Source: Siderastrea siderea (taxonomy: Eukaryota > Cnidaria > Anthozoa > Scleractinia > Rhizangiidae). From it: DNA of 64,000 nucleotides. Where the stretch lies: positions 28,792,186-28,856,185 of the forward strand of contig OZ034968.1 of NCBI GenBank assembly GCA_964030785.1. The letters are read 5' to 3'. Position 1 is the stretch's first letter; the number at the start of each line of letters is the position of its first letter. Below the pieces are notes generated by a model that worked only from the letters and a program-made list of their open reading frames with translations, was not told where the DNA came from and did not search any database. Positions 51,928 to 64,000 of the stretch are shown piece by piece. Position numbers and translations under genes: made by a program.

Positions 51928-52708
51928 CTTTGTCCAAGATCTTCTAAACAAGAACGGCAATTTCCTCTCGCTATCTGAACTCAACGACAAATACAAACTG
52001 AAAACCAATTTTTTGAGATATCAGCAAATCATCTCCGCAATACCAGTATATATACGAAATGAGGCTTCGCAATCTCTCATTACACGACGACTTTCCGAAC
52101 CGGATGATAATTTGTTTCAGCTTTCAAAAGACAAAGTGTTAATCCTTCCCAAAATGCGATGTAAGGACTACTACCAATTATTCCTAGAAAAAAAAGACAA
52201 GTTACCAACCGCAAAAAAAACATGGTCAGAAAAAAATGAAGTGATTGCAGACAATTGGGAAAAAAGTATAAATAATATATACAAAACAACTAAAGATAAC
52301 AAGCTGAAACAATTCTCATTCAAACTTTTGCACCGTATTCTCATCACCAAAAAAGAACTTAAACGCTATGGAATTGTCAGTAATAGTGAATGCGTGGAGT
52401 GTCACGAACCAGACTCCCTTGAACATACCTTCATGGAATGCACATCCTCTCTTAAACTATATGAAGACATTTTAAATTGGTTTAATGCACAACACCACAG
52501 GAACATCAACCCCACTGTCGCTCAGATATTATTGAACTTCTGTCAGTTATCACCTGTGTCAAATTCACTTCTTTTCAGAAAAATCTCATTGCTCCTACAG
52601 CATGTGAAGCAATATATTTATGCAAACAAATCATTGAATAAGAATTTAGACAGGGCAGAATGCATCTCAAAACTTGAAAGAACATGGAAAATCAACAAGA
52701 TAGTCTAA
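51928..52708 (+). pseudogene. LINE ORF2, 3' part with C-terminal zinc knuckle
   Basis: About 260 codons continuing ORF2 after the insertion (FVQDLLNKNGNFLSLSELND at the start). NSECVECHEPDSLEHTFMEC, a C-x2-C-x8-H-x4-C knuckle, occurs near 52390-52440, as in L1/Tx1 ORF2 C-termini. The frame ends in TAA-equivalent TAA/TAG context at 52706-52708 and is otherwise intact. Confidence 0.87.
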
Positions 52709-52871
52709 AACGATTTGATTGTGCTTTCCCCAGCCTTCGCTCCAATATTATTTACTTAATTATTTAGTTACATATCCTTATTGCTTTATCGTAATTAGTT
52801 ATGGCACTTTGTTAAACTGCTACTAATACTTTAACTCCACTGTATTTTATTGTGTATTTTTTTTTGTTTGC

Positions 52872-52877
52872 AATAAA
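52872..52877 (+). terminator. LINE polyadenylation signal
   Basis: AATAAA 164 bases after the ORF2 stop, followed within 12 bases by an A-rich tail of AAATAAA units to about 52919. Confidence 0.75.
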
Positions 52878-52925
52878 GTCTATTAAAAAAAAATAAAATA
52901 AAAAAATAAATAAATAAATGAAGAC

Positions 52926-52998
52926 ATCGCTTCCGATTAGCAGAATTAAGCCATGTTCGGCGGGGTTAGTGCTTGGATGGGTGACCGCCAGGGATTGA
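52926..52998 (+). pseudogene. 5S rRNA-like fragment, sense
   Basis: CCGATTAGCAGAATTAAGCC, then GGCGGGGTTAGTGCTTGG, then ATGGGTGACCGCCAGGGA match the middle and 3' part of 5S rRNA; the first 25-30 bases are missing. It begins directly after the LINE tail. Confidence 0.8.
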
Positions 52999-55359
52999 CT
53001 TCTCGTGACTTTTATCGAAGGTTTGCTCTCAAACTTTCTATCTCACTTTTTTAAGGGACAAAAGTCCAAATCAGTAGCTGGTAAATACGTTTACATGAGT
53101 TGTTTGCCTATTTGTTTCTCCAGAACGTACCGCTGCAGTAAACAAAGGCGAAAAACCTTGTCCGCAATAATATAAATTTAAAAAAAGAAAGAAAAGAAAA
53201 AGTTCAAAAACCCATGAATTGCAAAAAAATAGCTGTTTGAGTATTTCGCTTATTCGTGCTTTAATCCATCCTCGCCAGAAAAGCTTTTTCTACCGATCGT
53301 GATTGAGGCACTTAGTTTTTGGTTGTTTCAAGCTATTAATATCAGCGTCAGATCAAATGCACTGAAGCAAAACAAGGTACGGATAAACAAAACCCAGTTA
53401 AAGAAAAAAAAAACCTCGTCAAGCTATCTTCCAAGCTGTTTTGTAAATATAAATCCGATCAAAAAATTCGGCAGCGAGACAAGGCGGTCTCGCTGATCGG
53501 TGTTAATCGTTGTTAACAGACCTACGGCAGGACAGTTGATTTCACGGTCAAAATATCAGTTAAAGATTTTTACTTGCACGGCCACCTAATGTGCAGAGTT
53601 TTTAATTCCTAATGATAATTAAGAGGCGCAGTTTGAGGTTTCGGGTAAGGTCATTTTTCTTCCTTCTCAATTTGAAAACGTCAAATAATAAGGATTCCCG
53701 TTATTTAAACATTGTCATACCCGACCGCGTACCGACATGCATTTCCAACAAAACAAACACGCTCCTTATTGACTACTTTTTTGCTCTAGCTTAATGTGAC
53801 CGGCGGTTGAAATACAAAAGATATTATTGGGGGGAAAAATGAAGTGATAATTTTCAAGCATCGATGTATTTATATGCTTTTTGAACAGTGGAAAAAGCTT
53901 CATAGGTCGCCATTACATTCGATAACTTGGAGCCAAAAGTGTTTTTCGCGGGAGAATAATTTACAGATTTAAAGCTTACGAATTTTCATAGTTTTTGAGG
54001 CTTCTTTTTAAATTAAAGTTAATGTATCACAACAATGGCAATGTTTTGTGTTGTCCAGTACCATCAATTTAGTTAGATCGAGTGCTTACAAAGCTATAAA
54101 AAATGTGCTTACCTTTGCGAATTTGACGCCATTCCCTGGCGGATATCACACAAAGCCAGATATCACAACATTCCAAATTCAGATCTTTAACCGTAATGAT
54201 GGCATTTCATTTGCAAAAGCCAGGTTACTGGTTTTCCTTTTAAAGGTAACCTCACTCGTAATTTCTGTTCTTGCCGAGTTTTACTGCTTTCAGCCGTTCG
54301 ACCCACGTGGCAAAGGCAAACAGAATAATTCCAACTCCGTGCGGCGGAACTCAATTTTTGTTGTTCATATGCCATTCTTGAACGAATTAAACACAGCCAT
54401 ATAAAACTTTGCATAACTCTCCAGCGATGGTTTTCAAAGCTCCAAAAAAGATTCGTTGAGCCATTGTAAAGACAGCACGCAGCTCCCTCTATGAACCAGG
54501 AGCGTGTCGGCAGTCAGATATATGCAGCCGTCAAAATTGTAATTGACAAGTCCCCACCCTTCCCCCCAAACAACATGATGCTTAGTGGTCGCCTATAGAC
54601 AGTAGAAGGTGCGGAGGGGGAGGGAAGGACTGGGACGGATACCAACGTGACCTTAATTCCTTTTTTTAGGAATTTGAAATGTCTACACTCTCGAATACTG
54701 GCGAGGAGTCGCACATTACTCATCGTAAAGATCAGGAAAAAATGTTCACAGAAAATGATGCCTTAGTTTTTCCACGAGTTAACTTCTGACAACATGTGCG
54801 CGTGTGATTCCTTGATAAGCATACTAAGTAAACTATAAACACCTGCATAAACATACTGTTCAAAACCACCGTGGCGTGCTAAAAACACTGGGTTGGATCG
54901 AACACATTCAATACCGGCGAGGGATCGCATTTCGTTGCCGCAAATTGACCACTTAACAATCACAATAACTGAAGGAAGTGTGGTTTTTCTATTATTTACA
55001 CTTCAGTTCAACTGCAAACGCCAGAAAAACAACACTGGCAAAAACCACTTTAAATGTCAATAACATTCGATTTATAATATTATACTGGAGAACAGTCCTG
55101 TTTACCTCTGTTCATGTTACATTATGCCTACTAATAAACATTGAAAGTCTTACAACAAGCATCATATTGATAAGGAAATACTCATTAACATTTAATTATT
55201 TTCAACACACATTTACACACGCGACTACAATACTAGCTTCGTAGTTAAGAAGATTGCGGGCTTCATGAGACATTCCCTGCATGAAATTTAATCTGATTGT
55301 CCGATAAAGAAGATACCATTTTCCAAGGATGTGAGTTCCAAAATAGTCCAAAAACTTAA
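52999..55359. other. No gene seen
   Basis: AT-rich host sequence between the LINE and the satellite. Small frames are unconvincing; no RNA gene or transposon end recognised. Confidence 0.4.
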
Positions 55360-57043
55360 AACCTGCCTTCAGTGACTCAGGCGTACATATGTACGTATTA
55401 ATCTAAAGTCACCAATAAGTCCTGTCTTATATAAAACAAGCCTTCACATCTACGTTTTAATCTAAAATCACCAAGCAGTCCTGCCTTATATGAATCACGT
55501 GTACATATGAACGTATTAATCTCAAGTCACCAAACCGTCCCGCCTTATATGAATCACGGGTACACATGTACGTATTAATCTAAAGTCACCAAACAGTCCT
55601 GCCTTATATTAATCATGCGTACACATGTATGTATTAATCTACGGTCACCTAACAATCCCGCTTCATATGAATTATGCGACCATATGTATGCCTTAATCTA
55701 ATGTCACAAAATAGTCCTGCCTTATATGAATCATGTGTAAACATGTACCTATTAATCTAAAGTCGCCAGACATTCCTTCCTTTTCTGAATAATTCGTACA
55801 CATGTACGTAATATCTAACCTCACCTAACAGTCCCACCACATTTGAATTACGCGTACACATGTGCGTATTAATCTAATGTCACCAAACAGTCCTGCCTCA
55901 TTTGAATCGTGCGTACATATGTACGTATTAATTGAAAGTCACCAGACAGTCCTACCATATAAGAACCACGCGTACACATGTACGTATTAATCTAATGTCA
56001 CCAAACAGTTCTGCCTGATATGAATCACGCGTACATATGTACGTATTAATCTAAGGTTACCAAACAGTCCTGAATCACGGATACTCATGTACGTATTAAT
56101 CTAAGGTTACCAAACAGTGCTGCCTTACATGAATCACGGGTACACATCTACGTATTAACCTAAGGTAAAGAAACAGTCCTGCCTCATATGAATCATGCGT
56201 ACATATGTACGTATTAATGTAAAGTCACCAGACAGTCCTGCCGCATGTGAATCATGCGTACACATGTACGTATTAATCTAAAGTCACCAAATGGTCCTGC
56301 CTTATAACAATCATGCTTACATATGTACGTATTAATCTAATGTAACGAAACAGTCCTGCCTTATAAGAATTATGCGCACACTTGTACGCATTAATCTAAA
56401 GTCACCAAACAGTCTTTCCTTATATGAGTCACGCGTACATATGTATGTATTAATCTAAAGTGACCAAACAGTCCCGCCTTATAAGAATCACGCGTAAATA
56501 TATACGTATTAATCTAAGGTCACGAAGCAGTCCTGCCTCATAAGAATCATGCGTACATATGTACGTATTAGTCCAAAGTCACCAAAAAGTCCTGCGTTAC
56601 ATGAATCACCCGTACACCTGTACGTATTAATCTAAAGTCACCAAAAAGTCCTCCCTTATAAGAATCATGCGTACACATGTACGTATTAATCTAAAGTCAC
56701 CAAACAGTCCTGCCTTATAACAATCATGCGTACACATGTACGTATTAATCTATATTCACCAAACAGTCCTACCCTATATGAATCATGCGTACACATGTAC
56801 GTATTAATCTAAATTCACCAAACAGTCCTGCCTTATAAGAATCATGCGTACACATGTACGTATTAATCTAAATTGACCAAACAGTCCTGCATTATAAGAA
56901 TCATGCGTACACATGTACGTATTAATCTAAAGTCACCAAAAAGTCCTCCCTTATAAGAATCATGCGTACATATGTACGTATTAATCTAAATGCACCAAAC
57001 AGTCCTGCCTTATAAGAATCATGGGTACATATGTACGTATTAA

Positions 57044-57427
57044 AGAGGCATAGTCACGCTGTTTTAGTTAACTTTAAAAATAAAGAAAAAGTCCGCACAT
57101 CAATGAACGCCCACAAATAATGGTTTAGTTTTGTTTTCAAAGACTATATTACTTCACTGAAACTATTTTCTGTCGTCTGTTGCTACGGATGGCACGGATG
57201 GAAATGGATTACAATTTGAAAAAATTAGGCTAAACTTTTCACATTCTTTCAGCTCGTTCACATTAAATCGATTTTAAATGGTCATGGTTTGTTTTCTGTT
57301 AATCAAATTAAGTTAATATGTTCCTTTAAATGTTCAAACACAATGCTGGGCATGGATAAAGTTAGCTACCGATAATTTTAGCACAGTTTTGACCAAAAAT
57401 CTGCGAAATCCTCTTGACTATGCCCCT
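57044..57427. mobile_element. 384-bp MITE inserted in the satellite, TTAA duplication
   Basis: AGAGGCATAGTCA at the left mirrors TGACTATGCCCCT at the right (one change in 13). TTAA flanks both ends (57040-57043, 57428-57431); one TTAA belongs to the monomer's own GTATTAATC. Satellite sequence resumes in phase. Confidence 0.9.
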
Positions 57428-57685
57428 TTAATCTAAGGTAATCAAATAGTCCTGCCTGATATGAATCATGCGTACATATGTACGTATTAATCTAAGGTAA
57501 TCAAATAGTCCTGCCTGATATGAATCATGCGTACATATGTACGTATTAAACTAAGGTCTCCAAATAGTCCTGCCTTCCGTGAAACATGCGTACATATGTA
57601 CGTATTAATCTAAGGTTACCAAACAGTACTGCCTCATATGAATCATGCCTACATATGTACTTATTAATCTAAAGTCACCAAACAG

Positions 57686-59800
57686 TCCTTCCTTATAAGA
57701 AGCACGCGTACATATGTACGTATTAAGCTAAGGTCACCAAACAGTCCTGCCTGATATGAATGATGCGTACATATGTACGTATTAATCTAAAGTCACCAAA
57801 CAGTCCTAACCTATATAAATCATGCGTACAAATGTACCAAATTTAATGTCACGAAACAGTTCTGCCTTATAAGAATTATGCGTACATGTGTATGTATTAA
57901 TCTAAGGTCACCAAATAGTCCTGCCTTATATGAGTCACGCGTACATATGTACGTATTAATCTACAGTCACCAAACAGTCCTGTCTTATGTGAGTCACGCG
58001 TACACATGTACGTATTAATCGAAAGTCACCAAACAGTCCTGCCTTATAAGAATCACGCGTACATATGTACGTATTAATCGAAAGTCACCAAACAGTCCTG
58101 CCTTATAAGAGTCACGCGTACACATGTACGTATTAATCTAATGTCACCCAACAGTGCTGCCTGATATAAATCACGCGTACATAGGTACGTATTAATCTAA
58201 GGTTACCAAACAGTCCTGCCTTACATGAATCACGGGTACACATGTACGTATTAACCTAAGGTCAAGAAACAGTCCTGCCTCGAATGAATCATGTGTACAT
58301 ATGTACGTATTAATGTAAAGTCACCAGACAGTCCTGCCGCACGTGAATCATGCGTACACATGTACGTATTAATCTAAAGTCACCAAACAGTCCTTCCTTA
58401 TAAGAAGCACGCGTACATATGTACGTATTAAGCTAAGGTCACCAAACAGTCCTGCCTGATATGAATGATGCGTACATATGTACGTATTAATCTAAAGTCA
58501 CCAAACAGTCCTAACCTATATAAATCATGCGTACAAATGTACCAAATTTAATGTCACGAAACAGTTCTGCCTTATAAGAATTATGCGTACATGTGTATGT
58601 ATTAATCTAAGGTCACCAAATAGTCCTGCCTTATATGAGTCACGCGTACATATGTACGTATTAATCTACAGTCACCAAACAGTCCTGTCTTATGTGAGTC
58701 ACGCGTACACATGTACGTATTAATCGAAAGTCACCAAACAGTCCTGCCTTATAAGAATCACGCGTACATATGTACGTATTAATCGAAAGTCACCAAACAG
58801 TCCTGCCTTATAAGAGTCACGCGTACACATGTACGTATTAATCTAATGTCACCCAACAGTGCTGCCTGATATAAATCACGCGTACATAGGTACGTATTAA
58901 TCTAAGGTTACCAAACAGTCCTGCCTTACATGAATCACGGGTACACATGTACGTATTAACCTAAGGTCAAGAAACAGTCCTGCCTCGTATGAATCATGTG
59001 TACATATGTACGTATTAATGTAAAGTCACCAGACAGTCCTGCCGCACGTGAATCATGCGTACACATGTACGTATTAATCTAAAGTCACCAAACAGTCCTT
59101 CCTTATAAGAAGCACGCGTACATATGTACGTATTAAGCTAAGGTCACCAAACAGTCCTGCCTGATATGAATGATGCGTACATATGTACGTATTAATCTAA
59201 AGTCACCAAACAGTCCTAACCTATATAAATCATGCGTACAAATGTACCAAATTTAATGTCACGAAACAGTTCTGCCTTATAAGAATTATGCGTACATGTG
59301 TATGTATTAATCTAAGGTCACCAAATAGTCCTGCCTTATATGAGTCACGCGTACATATGTACGTATTAATCTACAGTCACCAAACAGTCCTGTCTTATGT
59401 GAGTCACGCGTACACATGTACGTATTAATCGAAAGTCACCAAACAGTCCTACCTTATAAGAATCACGCGTACATATGTACGTATTAATCGAAAGTCACCA
59501 AACAGTCCTGCCTTATAAGAGTCACGCGTACACATGTACGTATTAATCTAATGTCACCCAACAGTGCTGCCTGATATAAATCACGCGTACATAGGTACGT
59601 ATTAATCTAAGGTTACCAAACAGTCCTGCCTTACATGAATCACGGGTACACATGTACGTATTAACCTAAGGTCAAGAAACAGTCCTGCCTCGTATGAATC
59701 ATGTGTACATATGTACGTATTAATGTAAAGTCACCAGACAGTCCTGCCGCACGTGAATCATGCGTACACATGTACGTATTAATCTAAAGTCACCAAATGG
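57686..59800 (+). repeat. 705-bp higher-order repeat of the satellite, about three copies
   Basis: The marker TCCTTCCTTATAAGAAGCAC occurs at 57686, 58391 and 59096, exactly 705 bp apart, and the twelve monomers between are nearly identical copy to copy. The marker returns near 61391 and 63339 with less regular neighbours. Confidence 0.9.
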
Positions 59801-62800
59801 TCCTGCCTTATAACAATCATGCTTACATATGTACGTATTAATCTAATGTAATAAAACAGTCCTGCCTTATAAGAATTATGCGCACACTTGTACGCATTAA
59901 TCTAAAGTCACCAAACAGTCCTTCCTTATATGAGTCACGCGTACATATGTACGTATTAATCTACAGTCACCAAACAGTCCTGTCTTATGTGAGTCACGCG
60001 TACACATGTACGTATTAATCGAAAGTCACCAAACAGTCCTACCTTATAAGAATCACGCGTACATATGTACGTATTAATCGAAAGTCACCAAACAGTCCTG
60101 CCTTATAAGAGTCACGCGTACACATGTACGTATTAATCTAATGTCACCCAACAGTGCTGCCTGATATAAATCACGCGTACATAGGTACGTATTAATCTAA
60201 GGTTACCAAACAGTCCTGCCTTACATGAATCACGGGTACACATGTACGTATTAACCTAAGGTCAAGAAACAGTCCTGCCTCGTATGAATCATGTGTACAT
60301 ATGTACGTATTAATGTAAAGTCACCAGACAGTCCTGCCGCACGTGAATCATGCGTACACATGTACGTATTAATCTAAAGTCACCAAATGGTCCTGCCTTA
60401 TAACAATCATGCTTACATATGTACGTATTAATCTAATGTAATAAAAGTCCTGCCTTATAAGAATTATGCGCACACTTGTACGCATTAATCTAAAGTCACC
60501 AAACAGTCCTTCCTTATATGAGTCACGCGTACATATGTACGTATTAATCTAAAGTGACCAAACAGTCCCGCCTTATAAGAATCACGCGTAAATATATACG
60601 TATTAATTTAAGGTCACGAAGCAGTCCTGCCTCATAAGAATCATGCGTACATATGTACGTATTAGTCCAAAGTCATCAAAAAGTCCTGCGTTACATGAAT
60701 CACCCGTACACATGTACGTATTAATGTAAAGTCACCAGACAGTCCTGCCTCATGTGAATCATGAGTACACATGTACGTATTAATCTAAGGTCACCAAATA
60801 GTCCTGCCTTATATGAGTCACGCGTACATATGTACGTATTAATCTACAGTCACCAAACAGTCCTGTCTTATGTGAGTCACGCGTACACATGTACGTATTA
60901 ATCGAAAGTCACCAAACAGTCCTGCCTTATAAGAATCACGCGTACATATGTACGTATTAATCTAAATTCACCAAACAGTCCTGCCTTATAAGAATCATGC
61001 GTACACATGTACGTATTAATCTAAATTCACCAAACAGTCCTGCATTATAAGAATCATGCGTACACATGTACGTATTAATCTAAATGCACCAAACGGTCCT
61101 GCCTTACAAGAATCATGGGTACATATGTACGTATTAATCTAAGGTAATCAAATAGTCCTGGCTGATATGAATCACGCGTACATATGTACGTATTAATCTA
61201 AGGTAACCAAATAGTCCTGCCTGATATGAATCATGTGTACATATGTACGTATTAAACTAAGGTCTCCAAATAGTCCTGTCTTCCATGAATCATGCGTACA
61301 TATGTACGTATTAATCTAAGGTTACCAAACAGTACTGCCTCATATGAATCATGCCTACATATGTACTTATTAATCTAAAGTCACCAAACAGTCCTTCCTT
61401 ATAAGAAGCACGCGTACATATGTACGTATTAAACTAAGGTCACCAAACAGTCCTGCCTGATATGAATGATGCGTACATTTGTACGTATTAATCTAAAGTC
61501 ACCAAACAGTCCTAACCTATATAAATCATGCGTACAAATGTACCAAATTTAATGTCACGAAACAGTTCTGCCTTATAAGAATTATACGTACATGTGTATG
61601 TATTAATGTAAGGTCACCAAATAGTCCTGCCTTACATGAGTCACGCGTACATATGTACGTATTAATCTACAGTCACCAAACAGTCCTGTCTTATGTGAGT
61701 CACGCGTACACATGTACGTATTAATCGAAAGTCACCAAACAGTCCTGCCTTATAAGAATCACGCGTACATATGTACGTATTAATCGAAAGTCACCAAACA
61801 GTCCTGCCTTATAAGAGTCACGCGTACGCATGTACGTATTAATCTAATGTCACCAAACAGTGCTGCCTGACATGAATCACGCGTACATATGTACGTATTT
61901 ATCTAAGGTTACTAAACAGTCCTGCCTTACGTGAATCACGGGTACACATGTACGTATTAACCTAAGGTCAAGAAATAGTCCTGCCTCATATGAATCATGC
62001 GTACATATGTACGTATTAGTCCAAAGTCACCAAAAAGTCCTGCGTTACATGAATCACCCGTACATATGTACGTATTAATGTAAGGTCACCAGACAGTCCT
62101 GCCTCATGTGAATCATGCGTACACATGTACGTATTAATCTAAAGTCAACAAACAGTCCTGCCTTATAAGAATCATGCGTACACATGTACGTATTAATCTA
62201 AAGTCAACAAACAGTCCTCCCTTATAAGAATCATGCGTACACATGTACGTATTAATCTACAGTCAACAAACAGTCCTGCCTTATAAGAATCATGCGTACA
62301 TATGTACGTATTAATCTAAAGTCAACAAACAGTCCTGCCTTATAAGAATCATGCGTACACATGTACGTATTAATCTAAATTCACCAAACAGTCCTGCATT
62401 ATAAGAATCATGCGTACACATGTACGTATTAATCTAAAGTCACCAAACAGTCCTGCCTCATGTGAATCATGCGTACACATGTACGTATTAATCTAAAGTC
62501 AACAAACAGTCCTGCCTTATAAGAATCATGCGTACACATGTACGTATTAATCTAAAGTCACCAAACAGTCCTACCCTATATGAATCATGCGTACACATGT
62601 ACGTATTAATCTAAAGTCACCAAACAGTCCTGCGTTATAAGAATCATGCGTACACATGTATGTATTAATCTAAATTCACCAAACAGTCCTGCATTATAAG
62701 AATCATGCGTACACATGTACGTATTAATCTAAAGTCACCAAACAGTCCTACGCTATAAGAATCATGCGTACACATGTACGTATTAATCTAAAGTCACCAA

Positions 62801-64000
62801 ACAGTCCTACCCTATATGAATTATGCGTACACATGTACGTATTAATCTTAAGTCACCAAACAGTCCTGCCTTATAAGAATCATGCGTACACATGTACGTA
62901 TTAATCTAAATTCACCAAACAGTCCTGCATTATACGAATCATGCGTACACATGTACGTATTAATCTAAATTCACCAAACAGTCCTGCATTATACGAATCA
63001 TGCGTACATATGTACGTATTAATCTAAATGCACCAAACGGTCGTACCTTATAAGAATCATGGGTACATATGTACATATCAACCTAAGGTACTCAAATAGT
63101 CCTGCCTGATATGAATCATGCGTACATAAGTACGTATTAATCTGAGGTAACCAAATAGTCTTGCCTTATATGAATCATGCGTACACATGTACGTATTAAA
63201 CTAAGGTCTCCAAATAGTCCTGCCTTCCATGAATCATGCGTACATATGTACGTATTAATCTAAGGTTACCAAACAGTACTGCCTCATATGAATCATGCGT
63301 ACATATGTACTTATTAATCTAAAGTCACCAAACAGTCCTTCCTTATAAGAAGCACGCGTACATATGTACGTATTAAACTAAGGTCACCAAACAGTCCTGC
63401 CTGAAATGAATGATTCGTACATATGTATGTATTAATCTAAAGTCACCAAACAGTCCTACCTTATAAAAATCACGCGTACATATGTACGTATTAATCGAAA
63501 GTCACCAAACAGTCCTGCCTTATAAGAATCACGCGTACACATGTACGTATTAACCTAATGTCACCAAACAGTGCTGCCTGTTATGAATCACGCGTACATA
63601 TGTACGTATTAATCTAAGGTTACCAAACAGTCCTGCCTTACATGAATCACGGGTACACATGTACGTATTAACCTAAGGTCAAGAAACAGTCCTGCCTCGT
63701 ATGAATCATGTGTACATATGTACGTATTAATGTAAAGTCACCAGACAGTCCTGCCGCATGTGAATCATGCGTACACATGTACGTATTAATCTAAAGTCAC
63801 CAAATGGTCCTGCGTTATAACAATCATGCTTACATATGTACGTATTAATCTAATGTAATGAAACAGTCCTGCCTTATAAGAATTATGCGCACACTTGTAC
63901 GCATTAATCTAAAGTCACCAAACAGTCCTTCCTGATATGAGTCACGCGTACATATGTGAACGTATTAATCTAAAGTGACCAAACAGTCCCGCCTTATAAG

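Larger units (their letters stand above)
46870..52915 (+). mobile_element. Tx1/L1-type LINE retrotransposon, interrupted
   Basis: ORF1 remnant, ORF2 with APE endonuclease and reverse transcriptase, a C-terminal zinc knuckle, a 3' UTR with AATAAA and an A-rich tail form a nearly complete element. It is inactive in its present state, because ORF1 is shortened and ORF2 is split by a 1348-bp transposon. The 5' end is approximate. The target duplication was not found. Confidence 0.88.
55360..64000 (+). repeat. 59-bp satellite array, continues past the window
   Basis: About 140 tandem copies of a 59-bp monomer: CGTACACATGTACGTATTAA, then TCTAAAGTCACCAAACAGTC, then CTGCCTTATAAGAATCATG. Each unit contains a palindrome, GTACATATGTAC or the near-palindrome GTACACATGTAC, next to TACGTA. 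The first copies (55.36-55.9 kb) are the most diverged, as expected at an array edge. No gene is present. Confidence 0.96.

Noticed and set aside
55360..64000. CRISPR array
   Set aside because: Units are contiguous 59-bp monomers without unique spacers, in a eukaryotic context; it is a satellite.

Overview
The window looks like animal (metazoan) nuclear DNA, most likely from an anthozoan cnidarian such as a stony coral. This rests on AT-rich, gene-poor sequence packed with short inverted-repeat transposons, a tRNA-derived SINE, a Tx1/L1-type LINE and a long satellite array, several of which resemble repeats I recall from coral genomes. The species cannot be named from the sequence.

Positions 1-11405 hold a compact, GC-richer block that is an integrated adintovirus/Maverick (Polinton)-type DNA virus, cut by the left window edge. 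A minus-strand cluster encodes, in transcription order: a two-zinc-finger GRF-like protein, a 120-aa unknown, a chromodomain integrase, two paralogous putative minor capsid proteins, three small basic proteins (one resembling adenovirus pX), a hexon-type major capsid protein, an adenain-type protease, a tRNA-like gene, an A32/FtsK-type packaging ATPase and the start of a further protein that leaves the window. DNA polymerase B is not seen and may lie to the left. The right end is an accessory module around two divergent promoters: a SLOG/DprA-like nucleotide-binding protein, a possible Bcl-2-like protein, and three stop-start-coupled ORFs, two of them paralogous small helical proteins and the third RING-like. 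No core frame is broken, so the copy is young or maintained.

Positions 11.4-12.3 kb hold a short coding-like fragment, a promoter-like cluster (ETS, E-box, CRE, CCAAT) and an antisense tRNA-SINE.

Positions 13.6-34.5 kb are a nest of DNA transposons. An outer candidate element has GGAATTCC-rich ends. It contains a MULE-like element (17059-28725) that was split when a 10.45-kb CACTA/EnSpm element (18267-28718) landed in its terminal repeat. The CACTA itself carries several MITEs, an inverted array of tRNA-like units and two exon-like segments. A second MULE-like element follows at 29865-32051.

Positions 34.5-46.7 kb are mostly unannotatable, with a Tc1/mariner-type element at 38815-40233 and a LINE fragment at 45.1-45.6 kb. 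Positions 46.9-52.9 kb are a Tx1/L1-type LINE whose ORF2 is interrupted by a 1348-bp element with a 9-bp target duplication; 5S-rRNA-like fragments lie on both sides. From about 55.36 kb to the window end there is a 59-bp satellite with higher-order structure, interrupted once by a 384-bp TTAA-type MITE. I see no confident complete host gene.
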